Shown here: positions 8,252 through 17,168 of the stretch, in pieces
Numbering within the stretch: position 1 is the first letter of the stretch
How the letters are laid out: every line of letters begins with the position of its first letter
Source of the DNA: an uncultured Oscillospiraceae bacterium
GTDB lineage: Bacteria; Bacillota_A; Clostridia; Oscillospirales; Acutalibacteraceae
DNA length: 64,000 nt
Assembly: GCA_910589395.1 (NCBI GenBank)
Contig: CAJUTL010000001.1
Location: 86,060 to 150,059, forward strand
Reading direction: 5' to 3'
The notes under the pieces: generated by a model
What the model was told of the DNA's origin: nothing
Database searches by the model: none
The model's input: only the letters and a program-made list of their open reading frames with translations
Position numbers and translations under genes: made by a program

Positions 8252-10435
8252 ATGCCTATCAGTTTTGACGAAAAAACAAAAATTTTTAAGCTGGATTCCA
8301 AAACCTCCACCTATGCCTTTCTGGTGTATGACCAGGGCTATCTGGTGCATCTGTACTACGGCGCAAAACTGCCGGATACCAATTTGAAGCACCTGATGTA
8401 CCGGGGCTGGTTCGATTCTCTCAGTCCCTATGCCCACGGTGTGAAGGATCCCCTGTTTTCCGCCGATATCACCCCCATGGAATATCCCGGCAGCGGCGCG
8501 GGAGATTTCCGCATTTCCGCCCTTTCCGTTCAGGGGAAGGACGGCAACACGGTCACCGACGCGCGGTATGTTTCCCATAAGATCGTTAAAGGAAAGCCCG
8601 GGCTTCCCGGCCTGCCCGCCACCTTCGCCAGGGAGGACGAGGCGGAGACTCTGGAAATTGAGACAATAGACGCCGTTACCGGGGTAAAGGTGTTCCTGCT
8701 GTACACCGTATTCGAGGGGTACGGCGCCATGGCCCGCAGTGTGCGGGTGGAAAACGGCGGCTCTTTCCCGGTAGAGCTGGAGCAGGTTTCCAGCGCCTGT
8801 CTGGAGCTGCCCGGCATGGAGCTGGACGCGGTACACATGTACGGCAAATGGGCCAAGGAAAACACCACCGTGCGCCACCCTTTGCAGCACGGCATTCAGG
8901 CGATCCGCTCCAAGCGGGGCATGACCGGGCCGAACCACAACCCCTTCCTGGCCCTGATCGACCACAGCGCCACGGAGGAAACCGGAAACGCTTACGGGAT
9001 CAATTTGATCTACAGCGGCAATTTTTCCTTGGACGTGGAGGTGGATACCAGGGGCTGTCCCCGGGTGCTGGCGGGCGTGAACCCCGAGGGCTTCCGCTGG
9101 CGGCTGGAGCCGGGAGAAAGCTTTGTTTCCCCGGAAGCGGTGCTGGTGTATTCCGAAAACGGGCTGGGCGGCATGAGCCGCACCTTCCACCATTTCTACC
9201 TGGACCATTTGATGCGCAGTGAATGGACGAAAAAGAAGCGTCCTCTGCTTATCAACAGCTGGGAGGCCGCCTTTTTCGATTTTGACGGCGATAAGCTGGT
9301 AGAATTCGCCAAGGAAGCCAAAGAGCTGGGCATTGAGCTGCTGGTCATGGACGACGGCTGGTTCGGAAACCGCTTTGACGATCATCGGGCCCTGGGAGAC
9401 TGGTCCGTCAACGAGGAAAAGCTGGGCGGCACCTTAAAGGAGCTTACAGACCGGGTCAACGCCCTGGGCGTTCAATTCGGCATCTGGTATGAGCCGGAAA
9501 TGATAAACCCAGACAGCGACCTGTACCGGGCCCACCCCGATTGGGCCATCTGCGCCCCCGGCCGGGAAAAGTCCCTTTCCCGATACCAGTGCGTGCTGGA
9601 TATGACCCGTGAGGACGTGCGGGACTACATTTTCCAGCAGATGTACGAGGTGATCTCCAAAGCCAATATCGCCTATATCAAATGGGACTGCAACCGCCAC
9701 ATTTCCGAGGCGGCAAGCCTGGCCCTGCCCCCCGAGCGGCAGGGAGAATTTTTCCACCGCTATGTGCTGGGCGTGTACGACCTGATGGATCGGGTCACCA
9801 CCGCTTTTCCCCATATTCTGCTGGAAAACTGCTCCTCCGGCGGCGGCCGCTTTGACGCGGGCATGCTGTACTATTCCCCCCAGATCTGGGCCAGCGACAA
9901 CACCGACCCCATTGAGCGGTTGACCATTCAGTTTGGCGCTTCCCTCTGCTACCCCATCGCTTCCATCGGCGCTCACGTGTCCGCCAACCCCAGAACCGAT
10001 ATCACCACCCGGGGCAATGTGGCCATGTGCGGCACCTTTGGCTACGAGCTGGACCCCCGGAAGCTGACCGCCCAGGAAAAGGAGACCGTCAAGAAGCAGG
10101 TGGCAGAATACCACAAGTATTACGAGCTGATCCGCTACGGCGATTTTTACCGCCTTACCGCCCCCACGGAGGATCCCTTCCTCTGCGACTGGGAATTTGT
10201 GAGCCCGGATAAAACCGAGGTTCTGTTTACCCGTGTGGTCATGCGCAGACCGGAAAACTTGTTCCAGCATAAATGCCTGCGGGGCCTTGACCCGGAAAAG
10301 CGGTATACCGATGAGGAAACCGGGGAAACCTATTCCGGAGCCCTGCTGATGCACGCCGGAATAAACCTGAGCCCCGCCTCCGGGCGCTGGCCGGAGGACG
10401 GCGAAAGCCTTGTAAAGCATTTCACCGCCCGCTAA
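8252..10435 (+). CDS. GH36 alpha-galactosidase
   Basis: 727-residue retaining glycosidase releasing terminal alpha-galactose from raffinose-type oligosaccharides or galactosides. The N-terminal beta-supersandwich precedes the barrel, which has LLVMDDGWFGNR near 366, the nucleophile Asp479 in KWDCNRH, LLENCSSGGGRFD near 523, and the acid/base Asp549 in WASDNTD. Length matches the dominant clostridial/bacillar GH36 type. No signal peptide, so it is intracellular and needs an oligosaccharide importer, which is not adjacent here. GGAGG lies 8 bases before the ATG. The tRNA-Lys unit follows. Confidence 0.95.
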   Translation: MPISFDEKTKIFKLDSKTSTYAFLVYDQGYLVHLYYGAKLPDTNLKHLMYRGWFDSLSPYAHGVKDPLFSADITPMEYPGSGAGDFRISALSVQGKDGNTVTDARYVSHKIVKGKPGLPGLPATFAREDEAETLEIETIDAVTGVKVFLLYTVFEGYGAMARSVRVENGGSFPVELEQVSSACLELPGMELDAVHMYGKWAKENTTVRHPLQHGIQAIRSKRGMTGPNHNPFLALIDHSATEETGNAYGINLIYSGNFSLDVEVDTRGCPRVLAGVNPEGFRWRLEPGESFVSPEAVLVYSENGLGGMSRTFHHFYLDHLMRSEWTKKKRPLLINSWEAAFFDFDGDKLVEFAKEAKELGIELLVMDDGWFGNRFDDHRALGDWSVNEEKLGGTLKELTDRVNALGVQFGIWYEPEMINPDSDLYRAHPDWAICAPGREKSLSRYQCVLDMTREDVRDYIFQQMYEVISKANIAYIKWDCNRHISEAASLALPPERQGEFFHRYVLGVYDLMDRVTTAFPHILLENCSSGGGRFDAGMLYYSPQIWASDNTDPIERLTIQFGASLCYPIASIGAHVSANPRTDITTRGNVAMCGTFGYELDPRKLTAQEKETVKKQVAEYHKYYELIRYGDFYRLTAPTEDPFLCDWEFVSPDKTEVLFTRVVMRRPENLFQHKCLRGLDPEKRYTDEETGETYSGALLMHAGINLSPASGRWPEDGESLVKHFTAR

Positions 10436-10466
10436 AAAGCGGAATCCCGGCCGCAAGAATTTCTGG

Positions 10467-10495
10467 TTGACAGCCAGGTTTTTCCTTGCTATAAT
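10467..10495 (+). promoter_or_regulatory. Perfect-consensus promoter of tRNA-Lys
   Basis: TTGACA (10467-10472), 17 bp, TATAAT (10490-10495): a full sigma-A consensus, 38 bp before the mature tRNA 5' end, as expected for a highly expressed stable RNA gene. Confidence 0.9.
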
Positions 10496-10532
10496 AAGAA
10501 AGCTGTCCACCTGCCCGGCGGACAGCCGATCT

Positions 10533-10608
10533 GACTCATTAGCTCAGTTGGCAGAGCACCTGACTTTTAATCAGGGTGTCCGGGGTTCAAATCCCCGATG
10601 GGTCACCA
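10533..10608 (+). tRNA. tRNA-Lys (anticodon TTT)
   Basis: Full cloverleaf: acceptor GACTCAT pairs with ATGGGTC, D-arm GCTC/GAGC, anticodon stem CCTGA/TCAGG around the loop CTTTTAA (anticodon TTT), T-arm CGGGG/CCCCG with TTCAAAT loop. CCA is encoded at 10606-10608. A solitary tRNA with its own promoter and terminator. Confidence 0.97.
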
Positions 10609-10645
10609 AAAATCGGCAAGTTTCCCAGGGAACTTGTCGATTTTT
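10609..10645 (+). terminator. Rho-independent terminator of tRNA-Lys
   Basis: AATCGGCAAGTT and AACTTGTCGATT form a 12-bp stem (one G-T pair) with a TCCCAGGG loop, ending in five Ts. It begins directly after the tRNA CCA end. Confidence 0.85.
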
Positions 10646-10781
10646 ACTTTTTCACTATTCACTCTTCATTTTTCACCGTATTCTATGCCATCTTTTGAAA
10701 AGTTAAGACCACTTTCGGCAATCGATCATAAAAAGCAATTTTTCCACGAAACAAGGAGATATCCGAAGGGAGGCGGAGCAT

Positions 10782-11510
10782 TTGGACTATCAGCGGCTTT
10801 GCGAAAAAAGGAATCGGCTTCAGGAGATGCTGCGCCATATTCCAAGTGATGTGATAGGGAAATTCAATTTGGCCTTTGATATTGAATACACCCACAATTC
10901 CACTGCCATTGAGGGAAACACCTTAACACTTATTGAGACCAAGGCCCTCTTGGAAGACGGCCTGTCCGTAGCCGGCAAAACTCTGCGGGAAATTTACGAG
11001 ATTACAAATCATGCCCGTGCGTTCTCCTATGTAAAAGAACGCATTGCAGAGGGCAGTTCCTTGAGCGAACCCATCGTCAAGGAAATTCATGCGCGGCTGA
11101 TGGAAAATATTCAGGCAGGCGGCATTTACAGGAATATGGAAGTTCGGATTTCCGGCGCCAGCCACAAACCGTCTCCTCCCAGCGAAATGTACTGGCAGAT
11201 CAAAGATTTTTTTGCCGCTCTTTCTCAAAAAGCAAACCGAAGCGCCATAAAGTCTGCCGCCTGGACACATGCAGAATTTGTACGTATTCACCCGTTTTCA
11301 GACGGAAACGGCAGAGCCTCTCGCATGATCATGAATTACCAGCTTATGGCCGCTGATTTTCTGCCTGTTTCTATTGCAAAGGAAAACCGCCTGGAATACT
11401 ACGAAGCGCTGGACACCTATGCCGTACACCACGACCTGCAGCCCTTCATCGAGATCATTGCCGCCCTGGAAGAGCAGCGTCTGGACGAATACCTGAGCAT
11501 TATTTGCTGA
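10782..11510 (+). CDS. Fic-domain AMP-transferase (class II)
   Basis: 242-residue Fic protein likely to transfer AMP (or another nucleotide moiety) to a target protein hydroxyl. The catalytic loop HPFSDGNGRASR begins at His170 and is intact. An autoinhibitory helix motif of the form S/T-xxx-E-G/N is present at residues 40-45 (STAIEG), N-terminal to the Fic core, which defines class II. The start is TTG at 10782, supported by GGGAGG eight bases upstream; there is no better ATG. It is followed by the HicB/HicA pair and together they form a small toxin-like block next to tRNA-Lys. Confidence 0.9.
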   Translation: MDYQRLCEKRNRLQEMLRHIPSDVIGKFNLAFDIEYTHNSTAIEGNTLTLIETKALLEDGLSVAGKTLREIYEITNHARAFSYVKERIAEGSSLSEPIVKEIHARLMENIQAGGIYRNMEVRISGASHKPSPPSEMYWQIKDFFAALSQKANRSAIKSAAWTHAEFVRIHPFSDGNGRASRMIMNYQLMAADFLPVSIAKENRLEYYEALDTYAVHHDLQPFIEIIAALEEQRLDEYLSIIC

Positions 11511-11553
11511 TTGGCAGGATCAGATATAGACCTTTTCCAAATTTCTAAATCTA

Positions 11554-11585
11554 TTGATTTTCAAAAAGAAAAAATGCTATATAAT
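11554..11585 (+). promoter_or_regulatory. Possible promoter of the hicBA pair
   Basis: TTGATT at 11554-11559 and an AT-rich TATATAATA at 11578-11586; spacing is 18 bp to TATATA or 20 bp to TATAAT. It lies 20-25 bases before the HicB-like start, in markedly AT-rich DNA. Confidence 0.4.
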
Positions 11586-11605
11586 AAGTAAAAGGAGGCT
11601 TGTTT

Positions 11606-11830
11606 ATGGAGTATATTGTAAAGCTGTCATGGGATGAAGAAGCAGGGGTATGGATTGCCACAAGCCAGGATATACCCGGTTTAGTAATGGAATCTGGTTC
11701 GTTCGATGCACTTTTAGAGCGGGTGCGCTTTGCCGCGCCGGAGCTTATTGAACTGAACCACCCCGACGAAAAACCGCTTTCTTTACGTTTTTTATCAGAA
11801 CGCCGGGAAAGGATCACGATAAATGGCTGA
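11606..11830 (+). CDS. HicB-like antitoxin (DUF1902)
   Basis: 74 residues beginning MEYIVKLSWDEEAGVWIATS, the compact beta-sheet fold of DUF1902/HicB-type antitoxins that pair with HicA. AAAGGAGG lies 9 bases before the ATG; an in-frame TTG six bases upstream is less well placed. The 3' end overlaps the toxin start by 8 bases, implying translational coupling. No C-terminal DNA-binding domain is attached, so autoregulation may depend on a different surface. Confidence 0.82.
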   Translation: MEYIVKLSWDEEAGVWIATSQDIPGLVMESGSFDALLERVRFAAPELIELNHPDEKPLSLRFLSERRERITING

Positions 11831-12017
11831 GTATGAGAAAAAAGTGCGGGATATTCTTCGGGAAAATCATTGTAAATTTGTTCGCAGAGGTAAGGGAGAC
11901 CATGATATATGGTACAGTCCTATTACTAATCGTCACGTTACCGTGGACACAAAAATAAAATCCCGCCATACCGCAAATGCTGTTTTGAAGCAAAGCGGCA
12001 TTGATTACAAATTTTGA
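11823..12017 (+). CDS. hicA: HicA-family mRNA interferase toxin
   Basis: 64-residue double-stranded-RNA-binding-fold toxin; family pattern GKGDHDIWY with the catalytic His near residue 27 and ITNRHVTVDTK following. HicA enzymes cleave mRNA and stall growth until inhibited by the partner. It overlaps the upstream HicB-like gene by 8 bases. Antitoxin-first order is the reverse of E. coli hicAB, but common for DUF1902 pairs. Confidence 0.85.
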   Translation: MAEYEKKVRDILRENHCKFVRRGKGDHDIWYSPITNRHVTVDTKIKSRHTANAVLKQSGIDYKF

Positions 12018-12032
12018 ATCAGCTAAAATCTC

Positions 12033-12073
12033 AAACAGCCTGACTTTCCTTTCCGAGAAAGTCAGGCTGTTTT
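12033..12073. terminator. Bidirectional terminator between hicA and the radical activase gene
   Basis: AAACAGCCTGACTTTC pairs perfectly with GAAAGTCAGGCTGTTT around a 7-base loop. T or A runs on both sides allow it to serve the converging hicA and activase transcripts. Confidence 0.85.
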
Positions 12074-12085
12074 CAGTTGATAGCT

Positions 12086-12967
12086 TTATTCCTCTCCGAT
12101 CTTGGACTCCCAGCTTGCTTTTTGCACCGCCGGGACTGTTTTGAGGTCTCCCAGCCGGTATTTCAGCCCGATCTCGCTCCACTTGCCTTTTCCGATATCG
12201 TGGTACGCCATGATCTCCGCCTGCCCGATATTGGAAAACTCCCGCCGCAGGGCGCGGATCTGGGAAAAATGCTCTTCCGTATTATTGACCCCCGGAATGA
12301 TCGGGCAGCGCAAAATGACGGGCTTCCCGTTTTGACGCAGGTATTCCAAAAGGGGACGGATATCGAGGCCGTTTCCCCCCAGCCATTTCTTTTGATCCCC
12401 GGAAGGCCCCAGCTTGTAGTCCAGCAGAAACAGATCGACCAGCCCGCACAACTTTTCCGCCCGTTCCAGGGAAAAAGCGCCGTTGGTTTCCAGGGCAGTG
12501 GAAAAACCCTCCTGTTTGCAAAGCTCCAGCAACTCCAGTAAAAATTCAAACTGCACGGTGGCTTCGCCGCCGGAAAAGGTGATCCCACCCTGGGAGCGCT
12601 CGTAAAACTTTCGGTCCTTTCTGAGCTCCGCAAGCACCTCCTCCGCCTCCATGGAGCTTCCGAACGTGCTCAGGGCCTCCGCCGGACAGGCCTCCACACA
12701 GCTTCCGCAGGCGATACATGCTGAGAAATCGATCTCGTGCCCTTTTTCCGGTGAGACCCGGTGGACCCCCTGGGGGCACACAGCCGCGCAGGCCCCGCAG
12801 CCGATGCATTTGCGGCTGGAATACCCCAACTGAGGAGCAATTTGAAAGCTTTCGGGATTGTGGCACCACCGGCACCGCAGGTTACAGCCCTTCAGGAATA
12901 CCGTGCTCCGAATGCCGGGGCCGTCCTGGGTGCAGAATCTTTGAATATTTAACACGATCCCCTTCAT
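12086..12967 (-). CDS. Glycyl-radical enzyme activating protein (radical SAM)
   Basis: 293-residue radical SAM protein that would abstract hydrogen from the active-site glycine of the adjacent enzyme. The SAM cluster motif is CNLRCRWC near residues 29-36. An inserted two-cluster ferredoxin domain follows (CIGCGACAAVC near 55-65, CIACGSCVEAC near 84-94), typical of activases for dehydratase/lyase glycyl radical enzymes rather than of PflA, which lacks it. ITFSGGEAT near 128 binds SAM. It starts 4 bases after the stop of its partner gene, so translation is probably coupled. Confidence 0.93.
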   Translation of the reverse strand: MKGIVLNIQRFCTQDGPGIRSTVFLKGCNLRCRWCHNPESFQIAPQLGYSSRKCIGCGACAAVCPQGVHRVSPEKGHEIDFSACIACGSCVEACPAEALSTFGSSMEAEEVLAELRKDRKFYERSQGGITFSGGEATVQFEFLLELLELCKQEGFSTALETNGAFSLERAEKLCGLVDLFLLDYKLGPSGDQKKWLGGNGLDIRPLLEYLRQNGKPVILRCPIIPGVNNTEEHFSQIRALRREFSNIGQAEIMAYHDIGKGKWSEIGLKYRLGDLKTVPAVQKASWESKIGEE

Positions 12968-12971
12968 GGCG

Positions 12972-15197
12972 TTACCCTTCGTAGGTGGTTCTGGTCAGGA
13001 TCTCCCGCTGGACGGAGGGCTCCAGCGTAACAAACCGCGCGCTGAACCCGCCGATACGCACGATCAGGTTCTGGTACTGTTCCGGATGCTTCATGGCGTT
13101 TTCCAGGTCTTCTTTCCCCACCGCGCAGAGATTCAGCTGTACGCCGTTGTTTTCCAAAAAGGTCTGCACCAGGAACTTGACCTTTTCAAAAGAAGAGGCA
13201 AACAGCTCCTTGGTCAGCCGCAGATTGTTGATGACGCCCGCGTGGTTTTCCGCGGGGAATTTTGCCATGGAATTCAGCAGGGCCGTAATGCCGTTTTTAT
13301 CCGCCGAGATGGAGGGACCGTTTCCGTTGGAGATTGCCTCGCCGCGCTTCCGGCCGCAGGCGGAGGCTTCACAGTAATAGCCCCATTCCGCGCTCATAGA
13401 GTTGTTGACGCTGACGATATGATACCGGTTCAGCCCTGCCTTTTCCCCGCAGCTGCTGGTCAGCGCGGCAATATCGTTGAAGAGGCGCACCGCCATTTGA
13501 TCCGCTTCCTCCAGGTCGTTGCCGTATTTGGGCGCTGCCTGCATCCACTTGCGCTCTGTTTCGTACCCTTCGAAATCTGCGTCTAAAATGGCTACCAACT
13601 CTTCTAAAGTCAGGCGCTTTTCCTCAAACACCAGCTTTTTGATAGCCGTCAGGCTGTCCGCCGCGCTGATGATCCCGAAGACCTCGCTTGCCGCGTTCAA
13701 ATAACGCACGCCGCCTTCCAAAAGCCCCTTGCCCCGCTTCAGGCAATCGTCCATCAAAAGGCTCAGGTGGAGATAGCCCGCCTCTTCTCCCGCCACCCGA
13801 TAGTTTAGAAATTTATGTACCGCCAGCCTTTGAAGCGTGGGCTCCATCATGGAAAACAGCGCCCGGTACAGCTCTTCGAAGGAGCTGTACTCCCGAAGCT
13901 CCGGCAGCTCCTTTTCCACGGTCACCTCAAAGAATTTATCATAGCCGCGGTGCAGCAGGATTTCCAGAGCCTTCAGGAGATTCACGCCGTTGTTGGGCGT
14001 GCCGGTGCTTTGCCCCACAAGAACGTATTCCCCACACCCAAAGGGCACATATTGCTCCGCTTCCTCTCTCGTTACCCCGTACAGCTTTTCCACCGCCGGA
14101 ACGTTGGTCTCATCGGAATACAGAATGGGGAAGGTACAGCCCTCCGCATTGACCTGAAGAGCTTTCCTGAGAACCTCCTCGCTCATTCCCACATGATACC
14201 GCAGGGTAAGCTGGGGAACGGTTTCCTTAAATCTTCTGGAGGCCTCCATAAACGCCATGGCCAGCTGATCGGCATGGTCGGGAGCATGTCGGCCAAGCCC
14301 GCCGATGATCACCCGGCAGTCGTGCATTTTATCGATAGTTCTGAAATGCTGATAGAGGCCCAGGATCAGCTGAACACCCTCTTCCTCGGTAAGCCTTCCC
14401 TCCTGAAGATCCTCGGCGTACAGGTCTCCCAGATAGTCGTCCATACGGCCGTAGTTCATCAGGTCGCTGCACACGGAGTAGACCCACATCAGCTGCAGGC
14501 CTTCCAAAAAGGTTGCCGGCGCCTTGTGCTGAATGTTTTCCAGCGCCTGAGAAAGCTTCTGAAATCTGGCCTGCTGCTCCTCTGTTCCCGTTTCGGAAAG
14601 GGCTCTCGCTTCCCAGGCGTATCTTGCACAGGCATTTCTCACGGCGTCCACCCAAAGGTGCAGCGCCTGATAAAAACCGCCGTTTTCCTTTTCCGCGGCG
14701 CAGCGGTCTATTTCCTCGTCCAGGCCGTCCAAGCCCAGGCGGATCAGCTTTTGAAAATCCACATTGGTTCCGGCTACCCGGCAATCGCAGTTTGCGAACC
14801 CGGCGCTGTGAAAGCTGTAGCCCATTTCAAAGCCGTATCGGTGGATAAAACGATCCGTCACCTTTTTTCTAGTGTTTTCCAGCTTCCAGAATTCCAGCGC
14901 GACTTCCGCTTTTTTGCGGGTCGTCTCGTCCAGCTCTTCCTTGCAGTCCTGAAAGGCCGCCAAAAACTCAGGCTCGTGGAAATAGTATGTATAGATCCCG
15001 CCGTACTGCGAGGAAAATCCCACCAGTTCATGGCGCATCATCCCCGCCAGCCGGTCCCCCGGCTCCAGAGGCTGCAGGATGTGCTCCAGCTGGTAAGCGA
15101 CACATCTGGCTTCCCGCAGGTACTTATCGCCGCTGTTGCGCTTATAAATCTCTGTGAATTCCACCGCGTGTTTGATCATCTGTATGCTCTGCTCCAT
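12972..15197 (-). CDS. Glycyl radical enzyme of unknown substrate
   Basis: 741-residue member of the pyruvate-formate-lyase-like superfamily. The C-terminal radical loop is RIGGFSARF with the radical glycine at 717, 25 residues from the end as usual. The thiyl-radical cysteine is Cys388 in PFGCGEYVL: the Glu two residues later is kept as in GCVEP-type eliminases (glycerol, choline, diol enzymes), but Val is replaced by Gly and Pro by Tyr. Pyruvate formate-lyase would have two adjacent cysteines, so PFL activity is unlikely. ATG at 15197 follows AGAGGGTG. It lies 89 bases downstream of the sensor kinase and is coupled to its activase, suggesting use of an imported substrate. Confidence 0.88.
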   Translation of the reverse strand: MEQSIQMIKHAVEFTEIYKRNSGDKYLREARCVAYQLEHILQPLEPGDRLAGMMRHELVGFSSQYGGIYTYYFHEPEFLAAFQDCKEELDETTRKKAEVALEFWKLENTRKKVTDRFIHRYGFEMGYSFHSAGFANCDCRVAGTNVDFQKLIRLGLDGLDEEIDRCAAEKENGGFYQALHLWVDAVRNACARYAWEARALSETGTEEQQARFQKLSQALENIQHKAPATFLEGLQLMWVYSVCSDLMNYGRMDDYLGDLYAEDLQEGRLTEEEGVQLILGLYQHFRTIDKMHDCRVIIGGLGRHAPDHADQLAMAFMEASRRFKETVPQLTLRYHVGMSEEVLRKALQVNAEGCTFPILYSDETNVPAVEKLYGVTREEAEQYVPFGCGEYVLVGQSTGTPNNGVNLLKALEILLHRGYDKFFEVTVEKELPELREYSSFEELYRALFSMMEPTLQRLAVHKFLNYRVAGEEAGYLHLSLLMDDCLKRGKGLLEGGVRYLNAASEVFGIISAADSLTAIKKLVFEEKRLTLEELVAILDADFEGYETERKWMQAAPKYGNDLEEADQMAVRLFNDIAALTSSCGEKAGLNRYHIVSVNNSMSAEWGYYCEASACGRKRGEAISNGNGPSISADKNGITALLNSMAKFPAENHAGVINNLRLTKELFASSFEKVKFLVQTFLENNGVQLNLCAVGKEDLENAMKHPEQYQNLIVRIGGFSARFVTLEPSVQREILTRTTYEG

Positions 15198-15286
15198 GAC
15201 GACACCCTCTTTTCTTTTAGTAGCTTCAAAGTACCACAATTCCCCGGAAAAAATAACCGGGAAAAACTGTGATTTCAAGGAAAAAC

Positions 15287-17134
15287 CTACGGGTTTTCCG
15301 GGCCTTCCTTTTGGGAAGAAAAATTTTCCTCCTTTCCCTCCTTACAGGCCGGGATCCGAAGCCTGGCGGTGGTACCCTTTCCGAGTTCGCTTTCATAGCT
15401 CAGCCCATACTGTTCGCCGTAATTCAGCTTCAAGCGCAGGTCGATATTTTTGATCCCATAGCCGGCGTCCCGGGAGGATTTGGAATTCAGGATATCCTTG
15501 ATCTGCTCACCGCTCATTCCTATGCCCTCGTCCCGAACGGTAAGCACAATATCCCCGTTTTCCAAAGAGGCAGAAATGTAAATGGGATATTCCCGGTCAC
15601 ACGGAGTTTCCCCCATTCCGTGAATGATGGAATTTTCCACGATGGGCTGAATAATGATATTGATACAGGAATATTGACGTATTTCTTCAGGAACATCGAG
15701 ATGCAGCCGGATCATGCCGTCAAAATGATAATTTTGGATCGTAACATAAGCCTGAACGTGATTCAGCTCCTGCTCGATCGTTACAATTTCCATGCCTTTA
15801 TTCAGGCTGATCCTGTAAAACCGGGACAGGCTTTTTGTAATTTGAGAGATCTCCGGCACGTTGTGATCGATGGCCTCCCAGTTGATCAAATCCAGGGTGT
15901 TATACAAAAAGTGGGGGTTTATCTGTGCCCGAAGCGCCTGCAGCTGGGCTGCCTTTACCGCCTTGCCGGATTTATATTTTTCCTCCATCAGCAGATCCAG
16001 CTGCCGGGTCATATTGGAAAAGCTGCGGAACAGTTCTCCGATCTCATCGAGCTCCTCTGTTTCCAGGTCAAGCTCCAGCGTTCCGTTTGGAACTTTGCGC
16101 ATCATCTCCGTCAGATAAGATAAACGGCTGGTGTAGTATCTTGAGATCCTGTTGGAAACCAGGAATACCGCAATGATCGCTACAAGAGTCAATACAAAAA
16201 TGATGGATTGCAGCTGCCTGCTCTGCTGCAAAATTTCTCCCTGGGGGATCAGCGCGATCAGAGACCAGTCTGCCGTATCGAGATAAGTTTTATTTACATA
16301 ATATCCGTCTCCCAGCAGCGAGATCTCATTCCAGGAACCCTTCGCTGAAAAATCAAGGGTCCCGCTCTTTTGCCGCAGCTCCTGAAGCAGGCTGTGGTTT
16401 TCATCAGAGCAGCTGATAAGCTGCCCCTCGCTGTTTACCAGATACACAATACCCGATTTTGTGATTTTGGATTTTTCCAGTACACTTTTTATCTTGTAGG
16501 TCTGGATCCCGATCTGCTCCACGCCGATAGGCTGAATAGTACCGTCTGTTGTAAGGATCAGCCGGAGCAGGGAAACTACCTCCACCTCATAATTTGTTCC
16601 CGGCATGATGATTTTTTCCGGAACAGTAAAGAAGCTGTAATCTCCATTTCTTGGAAGCTCTCCGTAATCTTCTCTGTTTTCCAGCGCTGACACTTTTTCA
16701 AAATGCCGCATGTTGTTGGAATAGGTCAATCTGTCCGGCACAAAAAGCCGGGCCATGTAAATGGTTTCCACCAGTTCTGCTGTGCGCAAAACACTGTCCA
16801 GGCGCAAAAAATCCCGGTATTGCTCTCCAAGCTGCCGCTCTTCCCCGGAGCTGTTCAGCTTCAAAAGCTCCTGCACATCGTGATTGTAATAAATTTGATC
16901 CGATACATACACCATGGTATCCAGATAATTTTGGATAAAGGAATTCGTCTGTTCAAAGGACTGGTTTGCGGAAAATAAAATCTTTTCCCGATCATTGTAA
17001 TTGACCAAATGACTCAGCACGATCATAACGATCATCAATATGCTGATGATCGCAATGGAAAAGGAGATCGTCAGCTTCATATACATAGAACAGCGGCGAA
17101 TCATTTTGCCCAGCTGCGCTCTTAGTTTTCTCAT
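15287..17134 (-). CDS. YesM-type sensor histidine kinase
   Basis: 615-residue membrane kinase. TM1 is at about 22-44, an extracellular Cache-like sensor at 45-308, TM2 at 310-328, a HAMP segment at 329-385, the His_kinase family motif LRAQINPHFLYNTLD with His408, and the ATPase domain (IVENSIIHGMGE; DEGIGM; GYGIKNIDLRL) to the end. YesM relatives phosphorylate a YesN-type AraC regulator in response to extracellular sugars. The start at 17134 has GGAGAGGTG upstream. It begins 34 bases after the regulator gene, so the pair forms one unit. Confidence 0.93.
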   Translation of the reverse strand: MRKLRAQLGKMIRRCSMYMKLTISFSIAIISILMIVMIVLSHLVNYNDREKILFSANQSFEQTNSFIQNYLDTMVYVSDQIYYNHDVQELLKLNSSGEERQLGEQYRDFLRLDSVLRTAELVETIYMARLFVPDRLTYSNNMRHFEKVSALENREDYGELPRNGDYSFFTVPEKIIMPGTNYEVEVVSLLRLILTTDGTIQPIGVEQIGIQTYKIKSVLEKSKITKSGIVYLVNSEGQLISCSDENHSLLQELRQKSGTLDFSAKGSWNEISLLGDGYYVNKTYLDTADWSLIALIPQGEILQQSRQLQSIIFVLTLVAIIAVFLVSNRISRYYTSRLSYLTEMMRKVPNGTLELDLETEELDEIGELFRSFSNMTRQLDLLMEEKYKSGKAVKAAQLQALRAQINPHFLYNTLDLINWEAIDHNVPEISQITKSLSRFYRISLNKGMEIVTIEQELNHVQAYVTIQNYHFDGMIRLHLDVPEEIRQYSCINIIIQPIVENSIIHGMGETPCDREYPIYISASLENGDIVLTVRDEGIGMSGEQIKDILNSKSSRDAGYGIKNIDLRLKLNYGEQYGLSYESELGKGTTARLRIPACKEGKEENFSSQKEGPENP

Positions 17135-17168
17135 GGTTCCCACACCTCTCCGCCGCAAAAGCATGCTA

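Noticed and set aside
10609..12100. Integrated prophage or ICE at tRNA-Lys
   Set aside because: No integrase, excisionase or duplicated tRNA end seen in the window.
13815..15272. 485-codon frame antisense to the glycyl radical enzyme gene
   Set aside because: Lies wholly within a well-supported gene and shows no domain pattern.
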